From contig NZ_JALXOZ010000001.1 of NCBI RefSeq assembly GCF_025147465.1, positions 124,001 through 188,000 on the forward strand: a stretch of 64,000 nt of DNA, given 5' to 3'. The DNA is from Dermabacter sp. p3-SID358 (GTDB lineage: Bacteria; Actinomycetota; Actinomycetes; Actinomycetales; Dermabacteraceae). The position numbers were made by a program, and so were the translations under genes. A model generated the notes under the pieces. That model was not told where the DNA came from. It saw only the letters and a list, made by a program, of their open reading frames with translations, and did no database searches. Shown here one piece after another: positions 1 to 7,810 of this stretch (its first letter is position 1; every line of letters begins with the position of its first letter).

Positions 1-171
1 CATAACGGCGAGATCGTGGTAGTCGAGCCCAGCGCGCCGCAAATGGGCGTCGCCAAAATTGAAGCCGAGTGGCTTAATGAGGTGAAGTGGCGCACCGGTG
101 ACGGCAGAAAGCCTGATGGCGTTGCCGGTGTTGCCTGGGATGAGGGGCTCAAAAAACATGATGTGGGGCAT
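1..171 (-). CDS. trmL: tRNA (cytidine(34)-2'-O)-methyltransferase, 5' part only
   Basis: Reading the minus strand from 171 to the window edge gives 57 residues starting [17 protein letters not shown] and ending in the RRAGLDYH block. This is the N-terminus of TrmL, a SpoU/SPOUT methyltransferase that methylates the 2'-O of the wobble nucleotide 34 in some tRNA-Leu isoacceptors. The NTGN block and the HLIxPLGF segment are typical of the family. The rest of the gene, including the SAM-binding knot, lies outside the window. ATG at 171 matches family starts; an in-frame GTG at 210 preceded by GAGGG is an alternative. Its closeness to a tRNA-Leu gene is suggestive but probably coincidental. Confidence 0.88.
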   Translation of the reverse strand, partial: MPHIMFFEPLIPGNTGNAIRLSAVTGAPLHLIKPLGFNFGDAHLRRAGLDYHDLAVM

Positions 172-324
172 GCCTTTGAGTTTCTCACGGTGTATGGGCG
201 GGAGTAGCACTGCACCCTCGCGTGATTCCCTTCACGAAACGGTGAAATTGCGGCGCTTGATTTCCCCGGAGGTGCCTGCGGTGGTAATCTCAATGAGTCG
301 CAAACGAAGAAGCGGCAAAACCCG

Positions 325-410
325 GTCCGGGTGGCGGAATAGGTAGACGCGCTAGCTTGAGGTGCTAGTGCCCGCTTAAGGGCGTGGGGGTTCAAGTCCC
401 CCCTCGGACA
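325..410 (+). tRNA. tRNA-Leu(GAG)
   Basis: The acceptor stem GTCCGGG (325-331) pairs with CTCGGAC (403-409), with one G-T wobble. The anticodon stem CTAGC/GCTAG encloses loop TTGAGGT, giving anticodon GAG. A long variable arm marks a class II tRNA, and the T arm is GGGGG-TTCAAGT-CCCCC. A410 is the discriminator base. The next bases are CCG, so CCA is not encoded and must be added after transcription. Confidence 0.97.
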
Positions 411-420
411 CCGAGACAAA

Positions 421-460
421 CCCCGTGCAGGAGATCCTGCACGGGGTTGTTCTTTTGTTT
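421..460 (+). terminator. Intrinsic terminator of tRNA-Leu
   Basis: CCCCGTGCAGG (421-431) and CCTGCACGGGG (436-446) form a perfect 11-bp stem with a 4-nt loop. A T-rich tract (TTGTTCTTTTGTTT) follows. It begins 11 nt after the tRNA and is a clear factor-independent terminator. Confidence 0.93.
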
Positions 461-510
461 CGTGCTTCCTCTTACTCTCGGGCTTAGCCCACGACTGAAC
501 GCCTGATCAA

Positions 511-544
511 CGTTCATTTAAAGTTATCGATCGTTCATTTAAAG
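511..544. repeat. Tandem 13-nt direct repeat, possible operator
   Basis: CGTTCATTTAAAG occurs at 511-523 and again at 532-544. The start-to-start distance is 21 bp, about two helical turns. The AT-rich motif stands out from the GC-rich surroundings. It lies between the tRNA-Leu terminator and a gene-free stretch. Two same-face copies would fit a dimeric regulator site, but no regulated gene is evident downstream. Confidence 0.45.
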
Positions 545-845
545 GTCGCGCCCCGGTTCGTTGCCTCTGTTTCTATTGTGATGGGCGTCTCGTAGGGGCG
601 GAGAGACGAGTTCCAACCTCGCGGAGCGGGCATGCGCTAACGCGGTGCAGGTAGCGGAGATGAGGCGGGGGCCTCACTTCACAGCCTTCGCCACGGCATG
701 AATGAAGATCGGTTGGAACCGCGGGCGAAGCTGTGCCTTGAGAGGTGATGAACGCTTCGCCCGCCCCGCCCGCACCACAGTTTTACCCGCCACCCCCGCG
801 GGGAGGTCCTGTGCTCAGGGATCGCCCAGTCCGTCAAGGGAACAC
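545..845. other. Gene-free stretch with inverted repeats
   Basis: No open frame here resembles a protein. The stretch holds several inverted repeats. CGTCTC (586-591) pairs with GAGACG (603-608). GTTCCAACC (611-619) can pair with GGTTGGAAC (711-719). GCGGGCGAAGC (721-731) pairs perfectly with GCTTCGCCCGC (754-764). The last lies downstream of the minus-strand prepilin peptidase gene and could help end its transcript, although no T-run follows. A structured RNA is possible, but no known RNA family was recognised. Confidence 0.4.
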
Positions 846-1349
846 TCAAAAGAGACCGAGGAGCGAGAGAGCAAGGCCACCGTAAGGGGCACTCAAGATT
901 ATTGGCCCGAAAGCGAAGCGGGTTTTCGTACTGCGTGTGCGGAGAAGTACCCAGAGTGCGGCGAACGCGCCCGCACCGCAAAGCCACGCCAGGGCGCCGA
1001 GAAGAATAGGCATGCCTCCGAGAGCGGCCAGGAGAACGGTTGCAGGCGTGACTTTCGCGTCGCCCATGCCGATGCTCCCGGGGGAGAGGAGGGCGAATCC
1101 GCAAGCAATAACTCCGACCACGAGGCTGAGGGCGCATGCTCCGAGAACACGAGCGGTGAGAGAAGGGGCAATGAGCGCGGCGGTCGCCGCTGTGCAGGCT
1201 ACTGCTCCGTTGAGCGCGAGTGTGAGCTTGTTAGGAAGGCGATGTTCGCGAACATCGATATAGGAAAGCGGAACCGCGAAGGTCAGGTGCGCACACGCGA
1301 CAAAAGCAAAAAGCACGGTCGCAGCGGTCGAATCGAAAGTGCTGATCAC
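846..1349 (-). CDS. Prepilin peptidase, A24 family, compact form
   Basis: This 167-aa membrane protein has the two aspartate motifs of type IV prepilin peptidases. The first is the YIDVREHRLPN segment after the first membrane helix. The second is the GMGDAK (GxGDxK) motif near residue 95. It lacks the N-terminal methylase/zinc domain of full-length PilD, like the short TadV/CpaA type that processes Flp or tad pilins. About six hydrophobic segments are visible. The start is GTG at 1349. No pilus genes are in the window, so its substrate is unknown. An alternative role is processing other prepilin-like proteins such as late competence pseudopilins. Confidence 0.85.
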   Translation of the reverse strand: MISTFDSTAATVLFAFVACAHLTFAVPLSYIDVREHRLPNKLTLALNGAVACTAATAALIAPSLTARVLGACALSLVVGVIACGFALLSPGSIGMGDAKVTPATVLLAALGGMPILLGALAWLCGAGAFAALWVLLRTRSTKTRFAFGPIILSAPYGGLALSLLGLF

Positions 1350-1411
1350 GCCTTTAGTCCATCACATTCATGAGCACAAAGGGGCCTGAAGCCTTGCGCT
1401 GTGGATAACTG

Positions 1412-1699
1412 CTACGGAGCGCTTACGCGCATAATTCTCCGGCGAAGCCACACCTTCTTGCCGCCGCCGATGAACTTTTGAGTGCGTGCGAGCTCCCAAC
1501 GCCCGTATTCGGCCTCATCCGTGAGAGCTTGTCGTGCCTGGCCGATCGAAGTGCCCTTCGGGATCGTCAGAACCTGAAACTCGTAGTCGCGAACGGAGCG
1601 GCCCTTGCTCACCGGAGCTTTCGTGAGGTTCGAGGGCCTCGAGACCTTCCATTTCGGAGGTAGCACAGACGTGCGTGAGCGATCCGGAATATTCGTCAT
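1412..1699 (-). CDS. DUF5703 family protein
   Basis: A 95-aa basic, soluble protein of an actinobacteria-restricted family of unknown function. The conserved core runs from YEFQVLTIPKGTS through AEYGRWELART to the C-terminal VWLRRRIMRV. The start at 1699 is supported by AAAGGAG five bases upstream. A longer reading from 1819 would overlap the promoter of the divergent gene and is not favoured. The family carries no known catalytic motif. The arginine-rich end could contact nucleic acid, but that is only a guess. It is divergent from the acidic-tailed protein at 1812. Confidence 0.85.
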   Translation of the reverse strand: MTNIPDRSRTSVLPPKWKVSRPSNLTKAPVSKGRSVRDYEFQVLTIPKGTSIGQARQALTDEAEYGRWELARTQKFIGGGKKVWLRRRIMRVSAP

Positions 1700-1799
1700 G
1701 GGAGCTCCTTTCTTCCGCTGAGTCTGCCACCTCGCCGGGCCCGCAAAAAATTGGCGCCGAAATCCGGGCAATCCGCTACCGTTCGCTCCTGATTCGGGG

Positions 1800-1811
1800 T
1801 ATTTTCGTTCC
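1800..1811 (+). promoter_or_regulatory. -10 box of a probable leaderless promoter
   Basis: TATTTT (1800-1805) is followed by six bases and then ATG at 1812. A TAnnnT box six to seven bases before a start codon is the usual signature of leaderless transcription in actinobacteria, where the first transcribed base is the A of ATG. No ribosome binding site precedes this start. Confidence 0.6.
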
Positions 1812-2111
1812 ATGAACACGAAAGATCCTCGCGCCGCACTGACCGCCCTGATCGCCGCTCTTGAGCGCCACTACGATGTCATCGCCGCCACGAATGGCGA
1901 GGATGAAGACCAGCTCGATGTCGCGACTGAGCGTCTCTCGATCGCCTTCGAGAACTACGACGACGCACTGTTCGATGCATACAACGTCGCGACCCCGTTC
2001 ATTATTTTCGATGACGACGATGACGACTACGACGAAGACGACGACTTCGATGATTTCGATGATCTCGACCTCGATGAGGACGATGACTACGACGAGGACG
2101 ACGAGGACTGA
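1812..2111 (+). CDS. Conserved actinobacterial protein with acidic tail
   Basis: A 99-aa protein with two parts. Residues 1-63 form a helical, family-like region (AALTALIAALERHYDVIAA, then FENYDDALFDAYNVATPF). The last 34 residues are nearly all Asp and Glu with Phe and Tyr interspersed. Similar proteins occur in Micrococcales and are sometimes labelled primosomal, without evidence visible here. Such acidic tails can mimic DNA or bind basic proteins; that is inference. It starts without a Shine-Dalgarno sequence behind a leaderless-type -10 box and is followed by a strong hairpin. Function unknown. Confidence 0.8.
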   Translation: MNTKDPRAALTALIAALERHYDVIAATNGEDEDQLDVATERLSIAFENYDDALFDAYNVATPFIIFDDDDDDYDEDDDFDDFDDLDLDEDDDYDEDDED

Positions 2112-2141
2112 GCCAATTAAGGGCTTTTCGTAATCGATCAC

Positions 2142-2184
2142 ACACTACGCGGTGCCTTCCGGATGTGGAGGCGCCGCGTAGTGT
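2142..2184 (+). terminator. Strong hairpin after the acidic-tailed gene
   Basis: ACACTACGCGG (2142-2152) pairs perfectly with CCGCGTAGTGT (2174-2184). The inner bases GCCTTCC and GGAGGC extend the stem with one bulge. No T-run follows, so it may be a U-tract-poor terminator or an mRNA-stabilising structure between this gene and uppP. Confidence 0.6.
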
Positions 2185-2258
2185 CGCTTCATGGCGAATC
2201 TGCCATGGACCGGGCGCGCTTCGAAGCCCGGGACGCATGTTGACAAGGAGTCGTTGAG

Positions 2259-3131
2259 TTGAGTTTCCTCGATGCGGTCATCCTGGGCATAGTTCAGGCG
2301 CTCACTGAGTTTCTTCCCGTCTCGTCGAGCGCTCACGTGCGCGTCGTGGGCGAACTGTTGAACCCGGGGAAGGACCCAGGCGCGGCCTTCACCGCAATTA
2401 TGCAGCTCGGGACCGAGCTGGCCGTGCTCATCTACTTCTTCAAAGACATCGTCCACATCATCGCGCAGTGGGCGCAGTCCCTTGTCGGCAAAGTTCCACA
2501 CTCAGACCCCGACGCGCGCATGGGCTGGTTCGTGATTCTTGGTTCGATCCCGATCGGCATCCTCGGGCTCCTTTTCGAAAAGCAGATCGACCACGCGCTC
2601 CGAAACCTCTACATCACCGCTGCGATGCTTATTCTCTTCGCGGTTATTCTCGCGTACGCCGATGCGCGAGGCGCGCAAGAGAAGAATCTCGAGGACCTCT
2701 CCCTCAAGGATGCGATTCTTTACGGCCTCGCGCAGGCCCTCGCCCTTATCCCGGGTGTGAGCCGCTCGGGCGGCACGATCACGATGGGGCTCATCCTTGG
2801 GTATAGCCGCAAAGCGGCAGCCCGCTACGCGTTCCTTCTCGCTATCCCAGCGGTGTTCGCTTCGGGGCTCTATAAGGCGTACAAGGAAGTTCCCGTGCTT
2901 CTGAGCCCCGAGGGGCGTGCGGCTGCCGCGGCTGCGGGAGAGCCGAGCCTTGCAGCGATCATCGTCGCGACCCTCGTGGCATTTGTGCTCGGCTACGCCG
3001 TGATCGTGTGGTTTATGCGCCTCATCGAAAACCACTCGTACTCGGTTTTCGTGTGGTATCGCTTGATCGCGGCAACTGTGCTGCTGCTGCTTCTCCTGTT
3101 TGGGGTGGTTTCCCCGATCGCTGGTACGTGA
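2259..3131 (+). CDS. uppP: Undecaprenyl-diphosphatase
   Basis: This integral membrane enzyme dephosphorylates undecaprenyl pyrophosphate to recycle the lipid carrier for peptidoglycan and other wall polymers; in other species it gives bacitracin tolerance. The 290-aa length is normal for the family. The first signature, [13 protein letters not shown], is near the N-terminus with the catalytic glutamate. The second, PGVSRSGGT, is in mid-protein with the essential arginine and serine. About eight hydrophobic segments are present. The start codon is TTG, placed by AAGGAG eight bases upstream (2245-2250). It stands alone between the acidic protein and the convergent PAC2 gene. Confidence 0.96.
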   Translation: MSFLDAVILGIVQALTEFLPVSSSAHVRVVGELLNPGKDPGAAFTAIMQLGTELAVLIYFFKDIVHIIAQWAQSLVGKVPHSDPDARMGWFVILGSIPIGILGLLFEKQIDHALRNLYITAAMLILFAVILAYADARGAQEKNLEDLSLKDAILYGLAQALALIPGVSRSGGTITMGLILGYSRKAAARYAFLLAIPAVFASGLYKAYKEVPVLLSPEGRAAAAAAGEPSLAAIIVATLVAFVLGYAVIVWFMRLIENHSYSVFVWYRLIAATVLLLLLLFGVVSPIAGT

Positions 3132-3166
3132 AAGCCAGGCTTGTCTCGCCCGTCATGGTCGAGGGC

Positions 3167-4009
3167 CTAGCGCTCTTCGCCCTCTTCGCGCCTACGAAGG
3201 AACTGCTCAAATTCCGAGGCGATCCTGTCACCGGAGGCTTCGGGAAGCTCCGTGGCGTCACGCAGGCTTTCGAGCTGTTCAACGTAGTGCTTGATGTCCT
3301 CTTCCTCGTCTGCCATGGCATCCATGCCGCGCTCCCATGCTCGAACGTCCTCGTCGAGTTCTCCGAGAGGTAATTGCAGGTCGAGTTCGCGTCCCAGCGT
3401 TGAGAGAAGGTACCAGGTGGCTTTGGGGACGGGGTTCTGACCAACATAGTTCGGGACCTGCACCCAAATTGCGAGGGTTCCGACGCCTGCTTCAACCGCG
3501 ATGTCGTTGAGAATTGTGGGGATTCCGATTGGTCCTTCGTAGTCGTTCGCATCCGCGACCTGCGGCTTGAGTGAGCCCCACGTGACCGTCGTTGGGAGCG
3601 GCCTTGTATGGGGAGTGTCGGCGAGGAGCGCCCCGAGGGTCACGAGCAACGTGCAGCCCTCAGTGTCGATGCGATCAAGTATTTCTTCGCAGTAGCCCGT
3701 CCAGTTGAAAGAGGGCTCCGGTCCCGTGACGACAATGATGCGAGTGCCCTGGTGGGGGAGCAACGGGATGATTTGCGTGTGCGGCCACGTCACGCGGCGC
3801 TGACCTTCACTATCTCGAGCGATGAGGGGGCGGTTGATTTGGAAATCCACGTAGCCGTTGGCATCGATCGTTTGGGTGGGGGCGTCTTCGTCCACCCCGA
3901 TGGTGTTCATGAGGTGGGTGAGGGCCTCGCTGCTTGCGGTCCCCGCATCGTTCCATCCGCCGAACGCGGCGATTGCGATAGTGCGGGTCACCTCGTCGTT
4001 CGCGGGCAT
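3167..4009 (-). CDS. PAC2 family protein (first of two)
   Basis: A 280-aa protein of the PAC2 (proteasome assembly chaperone 2) superfamily. The N-terminal TIAIAAFGGWNDAG block and the central LVTLGALLADTPHTRPLP block are family hallmarks. The C-terminus has a conserved acidic helical segment, EDIKHYVEQLESL. Bacterial PAC2 proteins are common in actinobacteria but their role is not established; eukaryotic relatives help assemble 20S alpha rings. It is divergent from the run leading to the proteasome genes, which makes a proteasome link tempting. ATG 4009 has AAAGG eight bases upstream; GTG 4018 and GTG 4039 are alternatives. A paralogue lies at 56762. Confidence 0.9.
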   Translation of the reverse strand: MPANDEVTRTIAIAAFGGWNDAGTASSEALTHLMNTIGVDEDAPTQTIDANGYVDFQINRPLIARDSEGQRRVTWPHTQIIPLLPHQGTRIIVVTGPEPSFNWTGYCEEILDRIDTEGCTLLVTLGALLADTPHTRPLPTTVTWGSLKPQVADANDYEGPIGIPTILNDIAVEAGVGTLAIWVQVPNYVGQNPVPKATWYLLSTLGRELDLQLPLGELDEDVRAWERGMDAMADEEEDIKHYVEQLESLRDATELPEASGDRIASEFEQFLRRREEGEER

Positions 4010-4058
4010 CTCAGCCACCTTTCCTCCTTCATCGAGCACGGTGATGGTGCGTCGTGCA

Positions 4059-4067
4059 AGTATAGAT
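4059..4067. promoter_or_regulatory. Overlapping divergent -10 elements
   Basis: TATAGAT (4061-4067) reads as a plus-strand -10 box toward the M50 gene. AGTATA (4059-4064) is TATACT on the minus strand toward the PAC2 gene. The two boxes share bases, so the two promoters would compete for polymerase. Confidence 0.5.
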
Positions 4068-4122
4068 CTCGTTACTGCAGGCTCGAAAAGAGGTGCCCTT
4101 GCAAGCCCAGCCAGAACGATCG

Positions 4123-5190
4123 ATGCCGAAGATCTCGCTAGGAATAGGGAGTCTTCTGTTTGCCCTTTTGCTCGCTGTCATGGTCGAACCGCAATTCGCC
4201 CAGTATTTGCCGCAAGGGTATGCGATTGGGGCGGCCGCACTCGTCGCGTTGCTCTTCGTCTTTTCGGTCGCCCTTCACGAGGTGGCTCATGCACTGGTGG
4301 CCCATTCATACGGCGCTCGCGTACGCGAGATCGCCCTGACACTCTTTGGCGGGCACACCACGTACGAGGGTCCACGACTTGAACCGCGACGTTCGATGGT
4401 GATTTCTCTTTCGGGCCCTGCGACTAATGCGGTTCTCGCACTTGCACTCACCGGCCTCACGAAACTCATGACCGCGGCACTTTGGGAAGGAGGCTCGGCT
4501 GCGGTCCTCATGATCATTCTTGCGTGTCAGCTTTCGGCAACCCTCAACTGGGCGCTCGCGATCTTCAATATTTTGCCGGGCCTGCCCATGGATGGAGGGC
4601 GAGCCCTTGAATCGTTCCTTCGCGCATGTGGCGTGAACGCATCGCGGGCAACGATCGCGACCGGATGGGCTGGCCGCGTGATCGCCGTGGGAGTTGTCGC
4701 GGTTCCGCTCGTGATGGGTCTCGCTCGCGAGGATATGCCGTCACCGGTGTGGGTGGTGTGGAGCCTCCTCATTGCCTTCTCGCTCTTTCAGGGAGCGTCA
4801 GCGGCGATCGCGAGTGCCCGCGTTCTCGAAGGCGCCGAGATGCTCCACCTCTCTCATGTCTCGCGCAAGATTAGGCCACTTGAGAGCGCGGGAAGCGTCG
4901 GACAAGAGATGGCCTATCTCGAACGGGGCGGGCTTTACGCAGATTTTTCCGGGGCTATTCTCGCTCCGGGTGCTGACGTTGGCGCCGCTCCCGCCGACTA
5001 TCCTGTGCAGGCAATCCTCACTCCCGTGGTCCGTGCAGTCACCCTCGAGGGGCGGCCCGAAGGCCGAGAGCTTCTCGCCGCGATGCAGGCGGAAGAATCG
5101 CCCGCGTATCTTGTGCGCAACGACAGTGGCGAATTCTCGAACGTGATATTTGCGGAGGATGTGGCGCGGGCGCTGAACGATCACGGGTGA
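4123..5190 (+). CDS. Site-2 protease family membrane metalloprotease (M50)
   Basis: A polytopic intramembrane zinc protease. HEVAH at residues 52-56 is the HExxH zinc site within a helix. NILPGLPMDGGR near residue 150 carries the third zinc ligand, an aspartate. Membrane segments surround both. The C-terminal third is soluble and resembles a degenerate CBS-type tail, as in Rip3-like actinobacterial proteases. Such proteases cut membrane-anchored anti-sigma factors or signal peptides; the substrate here is unknown. Start choice is uncertain: ATG 4123 lacks a clear ribosome site, while TTG 4099 follows AGAGG by five bases. It is the first gene of the plus-strand proteasome run. Confidence 0.88.
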   Translation: MPKISLGIGSLLFALLLAVMVEPQFAQYLPQGYAIGAAALVALLFVFSVALHEVAHALVAHSYGARVREIALTLFGGHTTYEGPRLEPRRSMVISLSGPATNAVLALALTGLTKLMTAALWEGGSAAVLMIILACQLSATLNWALAIFNILPGLPMDGGRALESFLRACGVNASRATIATGWAGRVIAVGVVAVPLVMGLAREDMPSPVWVVWSLLIAFSLFQGASAAIASARVLEGAEMLHLSHVSRKIRPLESAGSVGQEMAYLERGGLYADFSGAILAPGADVGAAPADYPVQAILTPVVRAVTLEGRPEGRELLAAMQAEESPAYLVRNDSGEFSNVIFAEDVARALNDHG

Positions 5191-5219
5191 CGTGGAACAA
5201 AACACGTAGACTTCGAGAC

Positions 5220-6257
5220 ATGACTTCGCCCGACTCCACCGAAAATGCTGTGACTGCGCGTCTGGATCGCACGGGACCGTTTGTCGTGGGTGACAAGGTC
5301 CAGCTCGCTGATCAGAAAAATCGCCTCAACACGATCACTCTCAAAGAGGGCGGCATACATCATTCTCATCGCGGGTTCATCCGCCACGACGACCTCATCG
5401 GCAAAGCCGACGGCACGGTTGTCGAAAACAGCGCGGGGGTTGCCTTCCAGGCACTTCGCCCCCTTTACAACGACTACATGATGGCCATGCCTCGCGGAGC
5501 CGCGATCATCTACCCGAAAGATTCGGCGCAGATTCTCATGTACGGCGACATCTTTCCGGGGGCACGCGTGCTCGAGGCCGGTGTGGGCTCGGGCGGACTC
5601 ACGATCGCGCTCTTACGCGCGCTTGGTTCCGACGGTTCCTTGCGCTCCATCGAACGCCGCGAAGATTTCGCCGAGGTCGCGAAAGCCAATGTCGAGAGCT
5701 TTTTCGGTGAACTGCCCCCGTGGTGGGAGCTGAGTGTCGGCGATTTTCAGGATGGCGCGCACGAGCTCGCCGAGGCTGGCGAGCAAGTCGATCGCGTGGT
5801 ACTCGACATGCTTGCGCCGTGGGAATGCGTTGAGAGTGCAGGAGAAGTGCTCGAAGACGGGGGCGTTTTCCTTGCCTACGTTGCGACGGTCACGCAGCTT
5901 TCACGCACGGTCGAGGCCCTCCGAGACCACGGTGAATTCACGGAACCATACGCCTGGGAGACGATGATGCGACCGTGGCACCTCGATGGACTTGCCGTGC
6001 GCCCCGAGCACCGCATGAATGCGCACACCGGCTTCTTGCTGACGTCGCGCCGTACCGCTCGAGGGTCGAAGGCTCTCCTTCGTAAGCAGCGCCCCGCGCC
6101 GGGCTCGCGAGACGAAGCTGAACTCAACGACCCGGCGAATGAGGGGTTTGGCGGCACGAGCAATGAATGGACGAGCGAGGACTTTCACGAGCGCAACGTC
6201 GCGCTGCGCAAAACGAAGCGCGCACTACGCGACATCAGGCAAGGGAGGACCAGGTGA
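5220..6257 (+). CDS. trmI: tRNA (adenine(58)-N1)-methyltransferase
   Basis: SAM-dependent enzyme that makes m1A58 in the T loop of tRNA; bacterial forms are homotetramers. The 345-aa protein has the N-terminal small beta domain ([11 protein letters not shown], then [12 protein letters not shown]). The Rossmann SAM motif is [11 protein letters not shown], followed by the conserved acidic ERREDF and [10 protein letters not shown] segments. An arginine-rich tail of about 75 residues extends beyond the fold. ATG 5220 lies seven bases after TAGACT (5207-5212), suggesting a leaderless transcript. It overlaps arc by 4 nt, matching the common trmI-arc-dop gene order of actinobacteria. Confidence 0.95.
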   Translation: MTSPDSTENAVTARLDRTGPFVVGDKVQLADQKNRLNTITLKEGGIHHSHRGFIRHDDLIGKADGTVVENSAGVAFQALRPLYNDYMMAMPRGAAIIYPKDSAQILMYGDIFPGARVLEAGVGSGGLTIALLRALGSDGSLRSIERREDFAEVAKANVESFFGELPPWWELSVGDFQDGAHELAEAGEQVDRVVLDMLAPWECVESAGEVLEDGGVFLAYVATVTQLSRTVEALRDHGEFTEPYAWETMMRPWHLDGLAVRPEHRMNAHTGFLLTSRRTARGSKALLRKQRPAPGSRDEAELNDPANEGFGGTSNEWTSEDFHERNVALRKTKRALRDIRQGRTR

Positions 6258-7810
6258 AGACCTACCAGGAACTGAACGAGGAGCTCTCGAAGCTCGCCCG
6301 TAGCAACGATCAGCTCGTGAAGTCACTTTCGAAAGCGCGCGAGCAGATCGTGCAACTGCGCAGCGATCTCGAATCGCTTGCGGATCCACCATCGTCGTTC
6401 GGTGCCTTCGTGGAGCGCGTGGGCGAGAACCAGATCGACATTCTCCATAATGGGCGGAAGCTCAGGGTGCTTACTGCGCCAGAGGTCGACCTCGAGGGCC
6501 TCACGAAGGGCCAGGAGGTGAGGCTCAACGAGAACCTCATCGCTGTTGAGGCGCTTGCCCATGAGACGACGGGTTTTGTCGCGACGGCAGTTGAGCAGCT
6601 CGAGGATTCGCGCGTGCTCGTGCAAGTCCACGCAGATGAGCAGCGCGTCATGAACGTCGTACCCGCGCTTCTTGAGAGCCGCATCAATCGCGGCGATCAC
6701 CTTATGGTGGATCCCAAATCTGCCCTCGTTCTTGAAGTTCTCGAGCGAAAAGAGGTCGCCGACCTCATTCTCGAGCATATTCCCGACGTTTCTTACAGCG
6801 CTATCGGGGGCCTCGGTGATCAAATCGAGGCGATTCGCGATGCGATTGAGATGCCGTTTCTCCACCAGAACCTCTTTCGCGAGTACGGTCTCCGGCCGCC
6901 CAAAGGTGTTCTTCTCTACGGCCCTCCCGGCTGCGGCAAGACCATGATCGCGAAAGCCGTTGCCCACGAGCTTGCACTCAAGGCAGCGCGTCAACGCGGC
7001 CAGGACCCGAGCGAAGTCGTGAGCCGCTCGTGGTTCCTCAACGTGAAGGGCCCCGAGATTCTCAATAAGTACGTGGGTGAGACCGAGCGTTCGATCCGTC
7101 TCGTGTTCGAACGAGCCCGGGAAAAGGCAAGCTCAGGAAACCCCGTCGTCGTGTTCTTTGACGAAATGGATTCGCTCTTCCGTACCAGAGGATCGGGCGT
7201 GAGTTCGGATGTCGAATCAACCGTCGTTCCCCAGTTGCTCGCGGAAATTGACGGTGTGGAGAGCCTCGAGAACGTCATCGTGATCGGAGCGTCGAACCGT
7301 GAGGACATGATTGATCCTGCGATCGTGCGGCCCGGGCGCCTCGACGTCAAGATTCGCATTGAACGCCCAGGGCCAAGGGCCGGTGCAGAGATTCTTAGGC
7401 TTTACCTCACGAATGATGTTCCGCTTGCCGAGGAGCTCGATGCTCTCGTGGACTTTGCGATTGACCGCATCTACGCGCGCGACGAGGACATGGCCTACGT
7501 CGATGTGGAGTATGCGGACGGCACAGCTGAAGTGCTGTACTTTGCGGAGTTTATGTCTGGCGCCATGCTGCGTAATATCGTCGATCGTGCGAAGAAACTC
7601 GCAATTAAAACGGAACTCTCCGAGGGGGATCGCGGCATCAACCGCTCTCATCTTCTTGAGGCCATCCATACGGAATTCAAGGAGAACGAGGATCTTCCCT
7701 CGACCGCGAACCCCGATGATTGGGCACGTATCGCTGGCCGCCGCGGCCAAAAGATCACGCGGATGACGCCGCGCCGAGCCGGCACCGTGGGGAGCGGTGA
7801 GACGCTGTGA
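6254..7810 (+). CDS. arc: Proteasome-activating AAA+ ATPase (ARC/Mpa)
   Basis: Hexameric ring ATPase that recognises Pup, unfolds pupylated proteins and feeds them to the 20S proteasome. The 518-aa protein has an N-terminal coiled coil (residues about 3-40) that binds Pup, then OB-fold domains. The AAA+ module has Walker A GPPGCGKT at residues 223-230, Walker B VVFFDEMD and arginine-finger region RPGRLD. Start GTG 6254 overlaps the trmI stop as GTGA and is served by GGGAGG five bases upstream. The C-terminus ends GSGETL. The penultimate tyrosine of the usual GQYL docking tail is missing, which may alter proteasome binding. Confidence 0.96.
   Translation: MKTYQELNEELSKLARSNDQLVKSLSKAREQIVQLRSDLESLADPPSSFGAFVERVGENQIDILHNGRKLRVLTAPEVDLEGLTKGQEVRLNENLIAVEALAHETTGFVATAVEQLEDSRVLVQVHADEQRVMNVVPALLESRINRGDHLMVDPKSALVLEVLERKEVADLILEHIPDVSYSAIGGLGDQIEAIRDAIEMPFLHQNLFREYGLRPPKGVLLYGPPGCGKTMIAKAVAHELALKAARQRGQDPSEVVSRSWFLNVKGPEILNKYVGETERSIRLVFERAREKASSGNPVVVFFDEMDSLFRTRGSGVSSDVESTVVPQLLAEIDGVESLENVIVIGASNREDMIDPAIVRPGRLDVKIRIERPGPRAGAEILRLYLTNDVPLAEELDALVDFAIDRIYARDEDMAYVDVEYADGTAEVLYFAEFMSGAMLRNIVDRAKKLAIKTELSEGDRGINRSHLLEAIHTEFKENEDLPSTANPDDWARIAGRRGQKITRMTPRRAGTVGSGETL

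Noticed and set aside
702..1373. A 223-codon open plus-strand frame
   Set aside because: It lies antisense to the prepilin peptidase gene, has low-complexity Arg/Glu/Ala composition and no family resemblance; it results from high-GC codon bias.
1699..1819. Longer start for the DUF5703 gene
   Set aside because: AAAGGAG sits five bases before ATG 1699, family similarity begins after it, and the longer form would overlap the divergent gene's start.
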